Below the pieces are notes generated by a model, which made no database searches, was not told where the DNA came from, and saw nothing but the letters and a program-made list of their open reading frames with translations. A DNA stretch of 64,000 nucleotides from Mycolicibacter heraklionensis. GTDB taxonomy: Bacteria > Actinomycetota > Actinomycetes > Mycobacteriales > Mycobacteriaceae. This document shows, in pieces, positions 34,627-42,027 of this stretch. The stretch is from positions 2,236,880 to 2,300,879 of the forward strand of contig NZ_CP080997.1 of the NCBI RefSeq assembly GCF_019645815.1, given 5' to 3'. The translations under genes and the position numbers were made by a program. Each line of letters begins with the position of its first letter. Position 1 is the first letter of the stretch.

Positions 34627-34962
34627 ATGGGACGAATTGCGAAGGCGCTCAGCGCTGGCGTGGCCGTGATGGGGTTGCTGTTCGGAGCAGCGGGGATGGC
34701 GCAGGCGGATGAGCAGTCCTACATGGACTACCTGTTCGCCCATGGCTTCACTTACCACCGCGGCGCGGATGCAGCTCCGGTGACGATCGAGTGGGGGCAT
34801 TGGGTATGCGACAAGATCCATCGGGCTGGCAATCCACGCGACGGCCTTATTCTGCTTGACAACCTCCCACTCACCGACGTGATGATCGAAGGAGCGCAGC
34901 ACGAGCTATGTCCCGACACCCTCGGAGGTTCCGATCCAGCACCTGTCAGCGAGCCGAGCTAA
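34627..34962 (+). CDS. DUF732-type secreted protein, array member A3
   Basis: A 111-residue exported protein, third A-type copy. Its first seven residues (MGRIAKA/V) and signal region match A2; Cys in HWVCDKIH and LCPD. The C-terminus is extended (GSDPAPVSEPS) and the B-type gene that should follow is missing, replaced by another secreted protein that starts on its last stop base. AGGAA precedes the ATG. Confidence 0.73.
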   Translation: MGRIAKALSAGVAVMGLLFGAAGMAQADEQSYMDYLFAHGFTYHRGADAAPVTIEWGHWVCDKIHRAGNPRDGLILLDNLPLTDVMIEGAQHELCPDTLGGSDPAPVSEPS

Positions 34963-35339
34963 TGAGACGAATCGTGTGGATCAAAGCTCTACTCGCTGCT
35001 GTGCCAGCCACCCTGTTCCTTGCCGCTCCTGCACCGGTCGTCCATGCCGACGGTGCGTGTACCGCTCTAGCGAACGACTATGACGCCTACAACGAGTGCG
35101 TGTTCAAGGAGCACGTGTACTGCAAGACCACCGGCGATCCCTGGTTCAACCCGACCCTCACCTGCAAGTATTCCGACGGCGGCCGGGATGAATGCCTCAT
35201 GCACTTTGTGCCGTTCTCCGGCGGAAAGGTTGCTGACCACAGCTGCACATATGTCCCGGCCGGTGCCGAGTCGGCACCCCCAGCAGGTGCAGCTCCGGAA
35301 CCAGCACCCGCCGGCGAACCCGCGCCCTCTCAGCCGTAA
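34962..35339 (+). CDS. Small secreted Cys-containing protein
   Basis: A 125-residue exported protein starting one base into the stop of A3. Signal peptide IVWIKALLAAVPATLFLAAPAP with cleavage near VHADG. The mature domain holds six Cys (CTALAND, NECVFKE, YCKTT, LTCKYSD, ECLMHF, SCTYVP) which could form three disulfides, and ends in a Pro/Ala/Glu tail. It reads as the last gene of the DUF732 transcript. Family not recognised. Confidence 0.65.
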   Translation: MRRIVWIKALLAAVPATLFLAAPAPVVHADGACTALANDYDAYNECVFKEHVYCKTTGDPWFNPTLTCKYSDGGRDECLMHFVPFSGGKVADHSCTYVPAGAESAPPAGAAPEPAPAGEPAPSQP

Positions 35340-35346
35340 CCGCAGC

Positions 35347-35423
35347 TCACCCGAACCGCTGCTGCGCCGCCGCGCCGCTGATCCCGAGCGCGGATCCGAT
35401 CAGCGGCCAGCTGTCCGCCGCGG
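35347..35423 (-). pseudogene. Remnant of a small helix-turn-helix protein
   Basis: Between two reverse-strand stops lies SWPLIGSALGISGAAAQQRFG, which matches the C-terminal helix-turn-helix of a common small actinobacterial protein (W..IG.ALG.SRQAA..RF). The rest of the gene is absent. The resemblance is from memory and short. Confidence 0.3.
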
Positions 35424-35450
35424 CTCAGTTGCGGGTCGCCCGCCCGGGGT

Positions 35451-35516
35451 GACTAGCGGCAGCTCAGAAGCGCTGTTAACTTTCTCGCATGGCTTCAGTT
35501 CCGATCGATCCCGCGA
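35451..35516 (+). repeat. 66-bp repeat, copy 1 (WXG100 5' end)
   Basis: This stretch matches 45201-45266 with 11 mismatches in 66 positions and no gap. The shared block includes CTGTTAACTTTCT and the first codons of the WXG100-like gene, so both copies derive from the upstream region and start of the same gene. Confidence 0.8.
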
Positions 35517-35836
35517 AACTCGCGGTTCGCCCGGCGCTGCTGGACACCCACGCCACCCAGGTGGCGAACGCCACCGAGGTGTCGCGCACCTTCGCCGCTC
35601 GTCATGCCGGCTACGTCGGCGAATGCTCCGCTGCGTGGGCCGGCGACTCCGCGGAAGCGCTGGCCGAGCTCGGTGCGCACTGGGAATCGACCGATGCGCG
35701 GCTGCACGGGCGGATCGCCGCGTTCTCCGCGGCGATGCGCGAAGGCGGCCGGCTCTACACGGCGGCGCCGGGAGAAGAGGAACGAAACTCGCGCCGTCGA
35801 CTGGCACACGATCGACCGGCTCTGCTCGCGCCGTGA
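35489..35836 (+). pseudogene. WXG100 (Esx-like) gene joined to foreign 3' sequence
   Basis: Codons 1-90 encode a typical ESX-secreted helical hairpin: helix 1 LAVRPALLDTHATQVANATE, the turn SAAWAGDSAEAL with W-x-G, and helix 2 LHGRIAAFSAAMREGGRLY. A family member would end about ten residues later. Here the frame runs on through GEEERNSRRRLAHD to 35836 over a recombinase gene read in another frame. The join lies near 35764-35785. It could still give a stable 115-residue product, but the genuine C-terminus, which often carries the secretion signal, is missing. Confidence 0.6.
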
Positions 35837-36374
35837 CGTTCCGCTCCGGGACAAGGCCTTGTTCCGGATGCTCTACGAGACTTCGTCACGTGCCAGCGCC
35901 ATCCTGCAGCTGAACGTCGAGGATCTGGATCTGCGGAACCGATCGGCGGTGATCACGCAGAAAGGCGGGCATCAGATTCAGGTCGCGTGGGGTGACGGAA
36001 CCGCTGCGATCCTCGGCCGGCTCGTCGCCGGCCGGAACTCCGGGCCGGTTTTCTTGACCGATCTGCCGGCCGGGCCGCGTCGGGCCGCCGCAACCAAAGC
36101 CCGCGACATCGACCACGACACCAGCCGAACCCGGCTCAGCTATGGACGGGCTCGGGCGCTGATCGAGCGCTACACCGGCGGCGAGATCACCCTGCACCAG
36201 CTGCGGCACTCCAGCTTGACCCACCTCGCCGAGGCCGGCGTCGGCACCACGACGCTGATGGCGAAGAGCGGGCACGCCAACTTGCGGTCGTTGCAGCGTT
36301 ACGCCCGGCCGAGCTTCGCAGCGGTGCAACAGGCGACCGAGCTTCTGTCGGATCCACCGACAAGGAAGGGATGA
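35793..36374 (+). pseudogene. Tyrosine recombinase, catalytic domain only
   Basis: 194 codons cover the whole catalytic domain: Arg in ETSSRASAILQLN, Lys in VITQKGGHQI, His-x-x-Arg in LHQLRHSSLTHLAEAG, His in AKSGHANLRSL and Tyr in QRYARPS. The N-terminal core-binding domain and any start codon are missing because the upstream sequence is the end of a WXG100 gene. The first in-frame ATG is at 35868, inside the domain. This may be the broken integrase that once moved the element beginning at tRNA-Pro, or a resident recombinase; the sequence alone does not decide. Confidence 0.65.
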
Positions 36375-36751
36375 CCATGACCACCACCGAGACCGCCGCG
36401 CCGCTGACCCGCGCCGAGACTGCCGCGCTGCTGGGCGGTGCCGGCGGGCTCTGCGCCGGGATCGCGCATTTCAGCGGCAATGGCACTTTGACCTGGCTGG
36501 CGATCGCCCTGCTGGGTGTGGCCGCGGCGATGGGGTTCTCGACCGGGTGGGTGTGGGGCCTGGTCCCGACCGCCCCAGCGGCGGCGCCGGCATCGCTGGT
36601 CGGGATGCGCGTCGCGTTCGGCGGAGGCGTGTACACGATCATCGACGCCTCGGCGCCGTCGGTTGCGGCGGCGCAGCGCGGCGGCGGAGGAGCGGGAGTG
36701 GGGTGTGGCTGGGGCTGTGGCGGTTTAGGGGCGATGTCGCTGACCTGCTGA
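36371..36751 (+). CDS. Small Ala/Gly-rich membrane protein
   Basis: 126 residues starting at ATG 36371, which overlaps the recombinase stop (ATGA). After TETAAPLTRAETAALLG there are two hydrophobic segments, GGLCAGIAHF (weak) and LTWLAIALLGVAAAMGFSTG (about residues 39-58), then a short beta-like stretch and a Gly/Cys tail (GVGCGWGCGG). It may be a single- or two-pass membrane protein. No family recognised. Confidence 0.5.
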   Translation: MTMTTTETAAPLTRAETAALLGGAGGLCAGIAHFSGNGTLTWLAIALLGVAAAMGFSTGWVWGLVPTAPAAAPASLVGMRVAFGGGVYTIIDASAPSVAAAQRGGGGAGVGCGWGCGGLGAMSLTC

Positions 36752-37011
36752 TAGTGGCGGCAAGTTGTCGAGGTGCAGATCCTCATTCACTTGATGCTAA
36801 GGTTCTGGCCAGGGTTTCTTGAGTTGGCAGGATCGCGGCCTGTGGGTGCGGAGAGGACATCACAGGTGGTCAAGCTGTTTACGTAGGCCATCCCTGATTG
36901 GCGGATTGGGTCGAGACGACCGGTCGCGCGGCCTGCCATCCATGTTTTCCATAGAAAATCCTGTGTATCTAACGCGGCGTGACCGCGACCGAAAACTGGA
37001 GGTTTGACGAG

Positions 37012-38298
37012 ATGGCCGAACGGCACCGCTCAAAGTTCGACCGAGCTTCGTGCACCACGAACGCAGGGCGCCGCGGGTTCGTATTCGCGGCAGCGTTGGG
37101 CGCGGCCTCGGCGTTCGGCATGGCCGCAATGCCAGCAGCGCAAGCAGATGACTCGGCCTGGTTCGATTCCGTATTCGACCTCTCTTCGCACGTTGACATG
37201 TCGATCACCTGGGAGTGGACCCAAACTGCCGGAGAGCTGAGTGGCATCGGCAGTGCGGATGCGACCGGCGGGCTGGTCGAGTCGATCTACCTCATGCTGC
37301 ATGGCGCTGTCCAGACCTGGATTGACAGCGCCTTCGGTCAGACGGTCAATGGGGTCATCAATAGCTTCGCTCCGGAGTCCGCGGACGCCTGCGGTTTCAT
37401 CTGCAACGGCACTGATGGGACGGCTTCCGATCCTGATGGCGGTAACGGCGGGCTCTGGTTGGGTGACGGTGGCGACGGTTGGAGCAATATCGACGGTGGT
37501 GACGGCGGCAACGGCGGACACGCCGGGTTCTTTGGAAACGGCGGTGACGGCGGGAACGGCGGCGACGGCATACTCGGTCAGGATGGCGGTGATGGCGGCC
37601 GTGGGGGCTGGGGAGGCAGCTTCGCTGGTATTGGCGGCGACGGCGGGAACGGCGGCGCCGGCGGTACGGGTATCGCAGGCTCTTTCATCACTAGTGACGG
37701 TGACGGCCGGAGTGGCGGGAACGGCGGTGACGCCGGTGCCCGTGGTAACCGATACGAACTCGCCGGCAACCTTTACAGCACTCTGGCGAATTCGTCTGGC
37801 AACTACGGTGAAGTTGGTTCGGGCGGTGTTGGTGGCCGCGGCGCGGATGGCACTGCCGAACACCCCGACGGCGGTAACGGCGGCCAGGGTGGTATTTCAG
37901 GCAGGTTCGACGCGGGGCCAGTGAGTTTTCCTACAGGCCAGCACGGAGACGGCGGTAGTGGCGGCAACGGCTGGTCCGCTGCACTGGGCAGCAACGCATC
38001 AGGAGGGAACGGCGGCAACGGCGGCTTAGGTGGTGGTTACGCCAACACTTCAGCGGGTTACGCGGGAGATGGTGGGACCGGCGGAAGCGGTGGCACCGGC
38101 GATGGTGTGGGGTTCAACGGCGGAAACGGCGGCAACGGCGGAAACGGCGGCGTTCCCCCAATTAGCGGCAACAGGGGCGACGGCGGTAACGGTGGCAACG
38201 GCGGCAACGCTACGAACGGCGCACACGCCGGTCAGGGCGGAAGCGGCGGCCAAGGCACTGTGGATGGTTCGCCAGGCTCGCCGGGACAAGACTTCTAG
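37012..38298 (+). CDS. PGRS-type glycine-rich protein with a conventional signal peptide
   Basis: A 428-residue exported protein. Residues 1-46 form a signal peptide with Arg-Arg-Gly-Phe before AAALGAASAFGMAAMPAAQA; the twin Arg leaves Tat export possible. Residues 47-130 form a unique helical domain, and residues 140-428 are PGRS repeats (GGNGG, GGDGG, GGTGG) interrupted by short non-repeat islands. No PE domain (110-residue helical start) is present, unlike PE_PGRS proteins. GGAGG lies 9 bases before ATG 37012; GTG 36979 is an alternative. Glycine-rich repeats suggest a surface protein. Confidence 0.8.
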   Translation: MAERHRSKFDRASCTTNAGRRGFVFAAALGAASAFGMAAMPAAQADDSAWFDSVFDLSSHVDMSITWEWTQTAGELSGIGSADATGGLVESIYLMLHGAVQTWIDSAFGQTVNGVINSFAPESADACGFICNGTDGTASDPDGGNGGLWLGDGGDGWSNIDGGDGGNGGHAGFFGNGGDGGNGGDGILGQDGGDGGRGGWGGSFAGIGGDGGNGGAGGTGIAGSFITSDGDGRSGGNGGDAGARGNRYELAGNLYSTLANSSGNYGEVGSGGVGGRGADGTAEHPDGGNGGQGGISGRFDAGPVSFPTGQHGDGGSGGNGWSAALGSNASGGNGGNGGLGGGYANTSAGYAGDGGTGGSGGTGDGVGFNGGNGGNGGNGGVPPISGNRGDGGNGGNGGNATNGAHAGQGGSGGQGTVDGSPGSPGQDF

Positions 38299-38383
38299 TG
38301 ACATGAACGGCATGGGCGCCGGCTCGTCGCTGATCGCGATATAGGCGGCGGTGGCCTGTGGGTAGCCACCCGGCGCAGGACTG

Positions 38384-38650
38384 TCACAGTTGCACGCATT
38401 TCCCGTCGGCGTCGCGGCACCACATTCCGTTGAAGTCACCGCAGCGGAACCGATCCAGCGCCGCTTCTCCTCCGGGCTGATCGGGTGCAGTCGCAGTGCC
38501 CACCGCCCGAGGACCGCGGCAGCGTCGCCGGCGGCGGCCAGCTGGGCGTCGAACGCAGGCAGGTCAGCGGGAGAGACGGCGGCGAGGCGGGCGCGGATTG
38601 TGGCGGCGACGGCGGGGGTGGGGGTCAGGTAGTCGTCCGCCCCTGCATCT
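38384..38650 (-). pseudogene. Remnant resembling a DUF6247-type protein
   Basis: The reverse strand reads AATIRARLAAVSPADLPAF then DAQLAAAGDAAAVLGRWALR and HPISPEEKRRW, a pattern like small DUF6247 proteins. Sense then switches frame to ALDRFRCGDFNGMWCRD with ADGKCVQL and a stop at 38384. One base change in the CGGCGCTGG region would join the two. No start codon is evident; it begins within the end of the 69-residue gene upstream. Could be a decayed gene or two small ones. Confidence 0.3.
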
Positions 38651-38834
38651 GTTCGCGGACATCGGCGCGGACATCGTCGGCATCGAGCTCCACGCCGGTC
38701 TCCTTTTTGTACTCCGCGACGAGATAGGCCACTGCCTCGTCTTCGGTTAGGCCGTCCGGGATGTTGATCGTCCGGTCGAACTGCTCATGGACCTGCTTGA
38801 TGAGCTCGGCGGCGAGATCGTCGGAAGAGGACAT
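38625..38834 (-). CDS. Small acidic protein of unknown function
   Basis: 69 residues, acidic and mostly helical (SSDDLAAELIKQVHEQFD, ETGVELDADDVRADVREQM), with DGLTEDEAVAYLVAEYKKE in the middle. ATG 38834 has AAAGG six bases upstream; the ATG at 38840 sits too close to that site. Size, charge and the following DUF6247-like remnant resemble antitoxin-type modules, but no family match is claimed. Confidence 0.5.
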   Translation of the reverse strand: MSSSDDLAAELIKQVHEQFDRTINIPDGLTEDEAVAYLVAEYKKETGVELDADDVRADVREQMQGRTTT

Positions 38835-38859
38835 GGTCATCCTTTCTGTGGCGGTAGCG

Positions 38860-38988
38860 CGAGTGTAGGACGATGCTGCGACAGCATCGGGACCAGCTCG
38901 AAGTAACGCACCATCAACCGCTCGAACACCGTGCCGCGCTCAGAGTTCGACGGCGCAGCGTTTCGATCACCTGGTGAATCGAACCCAT
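38860..38988 (-). pseudogene. Frameshifted N-terminal remnant of a type ISP restriction-modification enzyme or related helicase
   Basis: From ATG 38988 the reverse strand reads MGSIHQVIETLRR, and after a one-base shift near 38948-38955 SNSERGTVFERLMVRYFEL with VPMLSQ. Both parts match the start of large type ISP enzymes and related DEAD/DEAH helicases (IHQVIETLR...S..ERGT.FERLM..YF..DP). Sense ends near a hairpin at 38871-38889 (CGATGCTG-CGA-CAGCATCG). Only about 45 of well over 1000 codons remain. Confidence 0.5.
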
Positions 38989-39212
38989 TCTGCTCCTACA
39001 CATCGCCGGCTGCGCCTGTAGACCTTATGCAATCGGGCAGACGGCTTTGCCGGATCAGGGGGAGTCGGTGGAGGTGGTCAATGCGGCGCGTCGACACACG
39101 CATCGCCGTAGCTCGTGCTTAACCTGCAAGAGCAGCTCTCCCGGCGCTGAGCGGGCGGTACGTCCGCTTTGTCGATGCTGTTTCAGCGGGGAGCGGGCGG
39201 GGAGAGGATGGC

Positions 39213-40214
39213 GTGTTGGCGAGTCGCGGCTGGGGGCCTTGGTCCCGGATCAAACTTGAGGCCCTCGCGGATTACCTGACGGCCTTCACGATCGCGTCGA
39301 AATCAGCCGGGCATACTCTGTACCTCGATCTGTTCGCGGGAGCACCGGACAACTTTGAACGGGGCACCGGCAACGTCATCCTCGGCTCTGGCCATCGCGC
39401 TCTGTCTACGGACCCACCCTTCGACCGCGTCGTGCTCTGCGAACTCCAACAGCGCACCGCGGAGACTCTGCGGAAGACGTTGCAAGACGCATACCCGGGC
39501 CGAGATCTGGTGGTGCTGCCCGGTGACTGCAACATCGAGATCCCGAAGCACCTCGATACTTACGACTACAGTTGGCGGCGCGGCGCTGCGGTCTTCGCCA
39601 TGGTCGATCAGTTCAGTGCCGAGATCACTTGGGAGACTCTCCGTTACCTCGCCAGCTGGCGACAGAACAAGCGGGGGTTCAAGGTCGAGTTATGGCTGTA
39701 CTTCGGCCACGCACTATTGCCGCGCGGCCTCCAATTCACTGGCGACGAACCTGACCCCGAATATGCCCAGCGGGTGGACCGCATGTTCGGGACAACTCAG
39801 TGGCGCGAGCTTTGGTACGCGCGCAGAGATGGGGTGCTCAATGCTGAACAGTTCCGCGACGAGCTAGTCAACCTGATGCGATGGCGACTGGAGAAGGAGT
39901 TGGGCTACGCCACCACCATCCCGCTGGAGTTCACCAACACCAACGGGCAGCCGATCTACACGGTGATCTTCGCGACATCGAATGCCACCGGCAACAAGAT
40001 CATGGAGTCGGTGTTCGCCAAGCACGGTGTCGCGTTGGAGAAGATGCGCGCGACCAGGAAGGTCGAACGGCGGTTGGCGAAGGACTCCGACGAAGGTCTG
40101 TTCGGGACTGACGAGCTTGTCGACTTGGTTATCAAGACGTCGGTACGTGAGCCGCTCGCTCCGCCCGTCGAACCCCTGCGGTACTCGCCTGACGAGGACG
40201 CCGGGGGTCACTAA
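39213..40214 (+). CDS. tcmP: Three-Cys-motif partner protein TcmP
   Basis: A 333-residue protein of the TcmP family, named for its constant pairing with Gp37/Gp68-type three-Cys-motif proteins; the gene for that partner converges on it here with a 4-base overlap. Features: WGPWSRIKLEALADYLTAFT at the start, TLYLDLFAGAPDNF (a methyltransferase-like motif I), LPGDCNIEIP and AMVDQFSAEITWETL (an acidic motif in place of the usual DP), and a C-terminal helical part. The fold resembles Rossmann methyltransferases but activity is unproven. GTG 39213 follows GGGGAGAGGA. Molecular role unknown. Confidence 0.82.
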   Translation: MLASRGWGPWSRIKLEALADYLTAFTIASKSAGHTLYLDLFAGAPDNFERGTGNVILGSGHRALSTDPPFDRVVLCELQQRTAETLRKTLQDAYPGRDLVVLPGDCNIEIPKHLDTYDYSWRRGAAVFAMVDQFSAEITWETLRYLASWRQNKRGFKVELWLYFGHALLPRGLQFTGDEPDPEYAQRVDRMFGTTQWRELWYARRDGVLNAEQFRDELVNLMRWRLEKELGYATTIPLEFTNTNGQPIYTVIFATSNATGNKIMESVFAKHGVALEKMRATRKVERRLAKDSDEGLFGTDELVDLVIKTSVREPLAPPVEPLRYSPDEDAGGH

Positions 40215-40957
40215 CCCGTAGCGGCCTCGGGCATCTCGTCCCACAGCTGGCCATCGAGCTCGCGGCCAAGAGCCTTCGGTGTCCGGCCGCCCCACTGCTT
40301 GAAGAAGAACGGCACGTTGGCTTCGGTGCACGCGTCGCGGATCCCACGAGCCCAGCCGAGCTCCATCGGCCGGTAGCGAGGACCGGATTCACCGCCGGCG
40401 ATCACCCATCCGATGCCGGTGAGGTCGATGCCGTCGAGCGGGCCGAGCAGCGGCTCGCACGACAGGAACCGCACCGCGGCGGGCACCTGGCGAAGGTCAT
40501 CGACGCGCTGCAGCACCTCGGCGCTCTCCACCGATACGCCCATCCAGAGGTTGTCCGGCCAGTCGAGCTTGTCGGCCACGCGACGCAGCCGCAGACTGCG
40601 CTTGGTCAGCACCTGATAGGTGTGCTGCGGGGTGTCGCGGCAGACGTCGAACACGTCGCGGATGAAGTCCAGCGGGACCTTCGCGTGGAACAGGTCGCTC
40701 ATCGAATTCACGAACACAACGCGCGAATTGCGCCACCGGTACGGCTCGTCGAGGGCCTGCGGATGGACCGTGACGCCGAAACCCGGGCCGGAAGTCCGCG
40801 GGTCGCCGTCGACCTGGTACTTCGCCGAGCCCATGGCTTTCAGCCGCTTCGCGAGTGTCATCGCGTAGCAGTGGTCGCATCCCGCTGACACGCGGTCGCA
40901 GCCGGTGACGGGGTTCCAGGTGGCCTCGGTCCACTCGATCGCCGAACGATCAGCCAT
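40211..40957 (-). CDS. Phage Gp37/Gp68-family (DUF5131) three-Cys-motif protein
   Basis: A 248-residue protein of the phage Gp37/Gp68 family. The N-terminus IEWTEATWNPVTGC leads into the Cys-x6-Cys-x2-Cys motif (CDRVSAGCDHC), which is thought to bind an iron-sulfur cluster as in radical SAM-like proteins. Later motifs are VVFVNSMSDLFHAKVP, YQVLTKRSLRL, LWMGVSVES, FLSCEPLLGP and WVIAGGESG. The gene is last of four on the reverse strand and converges on tcmP, its expected partner. Found in phages and mobile DNA; the target is unknown. Confidence 0.88.
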   Translation of the reverse strand: MADRSAIEWTEATWNPVTGCDRVSAGCDHCYAMTLAKRLKAMGSAKYQVDGDPRTSGPGFGVTVHPQALDEPYRWRNSRVVFVNSMSDLFHAKVPLDFIRDVFDVCRDTPQHTYQVLTKRSLRLRRVADKLDWPDNLWMGVSVESAEVLQRVDDLRQVPAAVRFLSCEPLLGPLDGIDLTGIGWVIAGGESGPRYRPMELGWARGIRDACTEANVPFFFKQWGGRTPKALGRELDGQLWDEMPEAATG

Positions 40958-41072
40958 CGTGGTCTCCTCACCTGGGGTTTTCTTCTCGCTGCGTCACTCT
41001 ATGATCAGCCACTGACGGTTTGAGTGTGGCGTTTGTGGCCAGTGTGTCGCAAGTGGCTAGCGGCCGGGCAGT

Positions 41073-41966
41073 TCACCGTGGACCGGTGAACCGGCCCCGG
41101 TACTGGACCGGCCGAAGCTCGAAGTGCGACTCGGTGACCGGACCGTCGTGTTCGGTCAGTGTCGCCTCGCCGCTGTCGAGATCCATCGCGTGGAAGATCC
41201 AGATGGAGTACCGATCCGGGTGCCTGAGCGAGTGCTCGACTTCGCCGGCCGTGATGAAGAAGGCGGGCTCGGGCGAACGCGTTCCCTTGACCTCGATGTA
41301 GCGCGTGCCTTCGACTGGGTGCTGGACCTCGATGTCGAACCCGGGGTTGTTGTGCGGCATCTGCGTGACCGCAGCCGTGGGCCAGCGTCTCGTGGCCTCA
41401 TCCATGGCGTGCTCCATCGCCATCTCGTCGACCTGCTGACGCTCCGCGGCGCTGGCGTATCCCAGCTCATCGACTTCGTCAGTCGAGGCGCTGTCCGGGG
41501 CAAGGACTGGCTCTGGTTCGGGTTCGTCGAGCTCGGCTGCGGGCTCAGGCGGGGTGGGGGACCGCAGCGGTGGGGTTGTGGATTTGGACGAAGAGTCGAA
41601 GCCGTACTTGCACCGCAGCGGTTCGACCCCGGTATCGAGCTCATGCTCCGTCCGTAGCCGGTTGAGCCGGGTGTTGATGTGCTCTCGCAGCCCGTCACTC
41701 ATCTCGCCGCGGAAGTGCAGAAGCGCCCGGAGCGCGTCGGCGTCGAAGTCGGCCTGCGTCTTGTTGGCGGCGAACTGCCCGTCGATCACGCGGTGAACGG
41801 AGCGCCGGCAGGCGCGGACCCGTTGCTGCTGGACGTCGAGTTCGTTGGCGGTGTCCTCAACCGTCCATCCGGCTTCGTCGTAGAGCAACTGTGCGCCGTA
41901 GTGGCACTGGGCGCGGCGGAGGTAGCCGGCGATGTCCTCGCGGTAGGGGTTAGCGGTGTCGGGCAC
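41073..41966 (-). CDS. HTH-like protein with C-terminal DUF3883 nuclease-like domain
   Basis: A 297-residue protein. Residues 10-60 contain a helix-turn-helix-like segment (YDEAGWTVEDTANELDV). A Pro/Glu linker fills residues 130-170. The C-terminal 110 residues are a DUF3883 domain with the PD-(D/E)XK-like core: PGFDIEV, RYIEVKGTR and FFITAGEVEHSLRHPDRYSIWIF. DUF3883 is common in restriction and other phage-defence proteins, where it is thought to be nuclease-derived. It is flanked by genes on the same strand with gaps of 114 and 60 bases. Confidence 0.78.
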   Translation of the reverse strand: MPDTANPYREDIAGYLRRAQCHYGAQLLYDEAGWTVEDTANELDVQQQRVRACRRSVHRVIDGQFAANKTQADFDADALRALLHFRGEMSDGLREHINTRLNRLRTEHELDTGVEPLRCKYGFDSSSKSTTPPLRSPTPPEPAAELDEPEPEPVLAPDSASTDEVDELGYASAAERQQVDEMAMEHAMDEATRRWPTAAVTQMPHNNPGFDIEVQHPVEGTRYIEVKGTRSPEPAFFITAGEVEHSLRHPDRYSIWIFHAMDLDSGEATLTEHDGPVTESHFELRPVQYRGRFTGPR

Positions 41967-42027
41967 GGGCTCAAGCGTCGCACGAGGCGAGGACGGGGCT
42001 CGGGCCGGCGACGGTTGCGCCAGGCCG

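Noticed and set aside
37400..38300. Regular GGNGG/GGCGG repeats considered as a CRISPR or DNA repeat array
   Set aside because: The period is that of glycine codons in a long open frame; there are no equal spacers or conserved 25-40 bp repeats.
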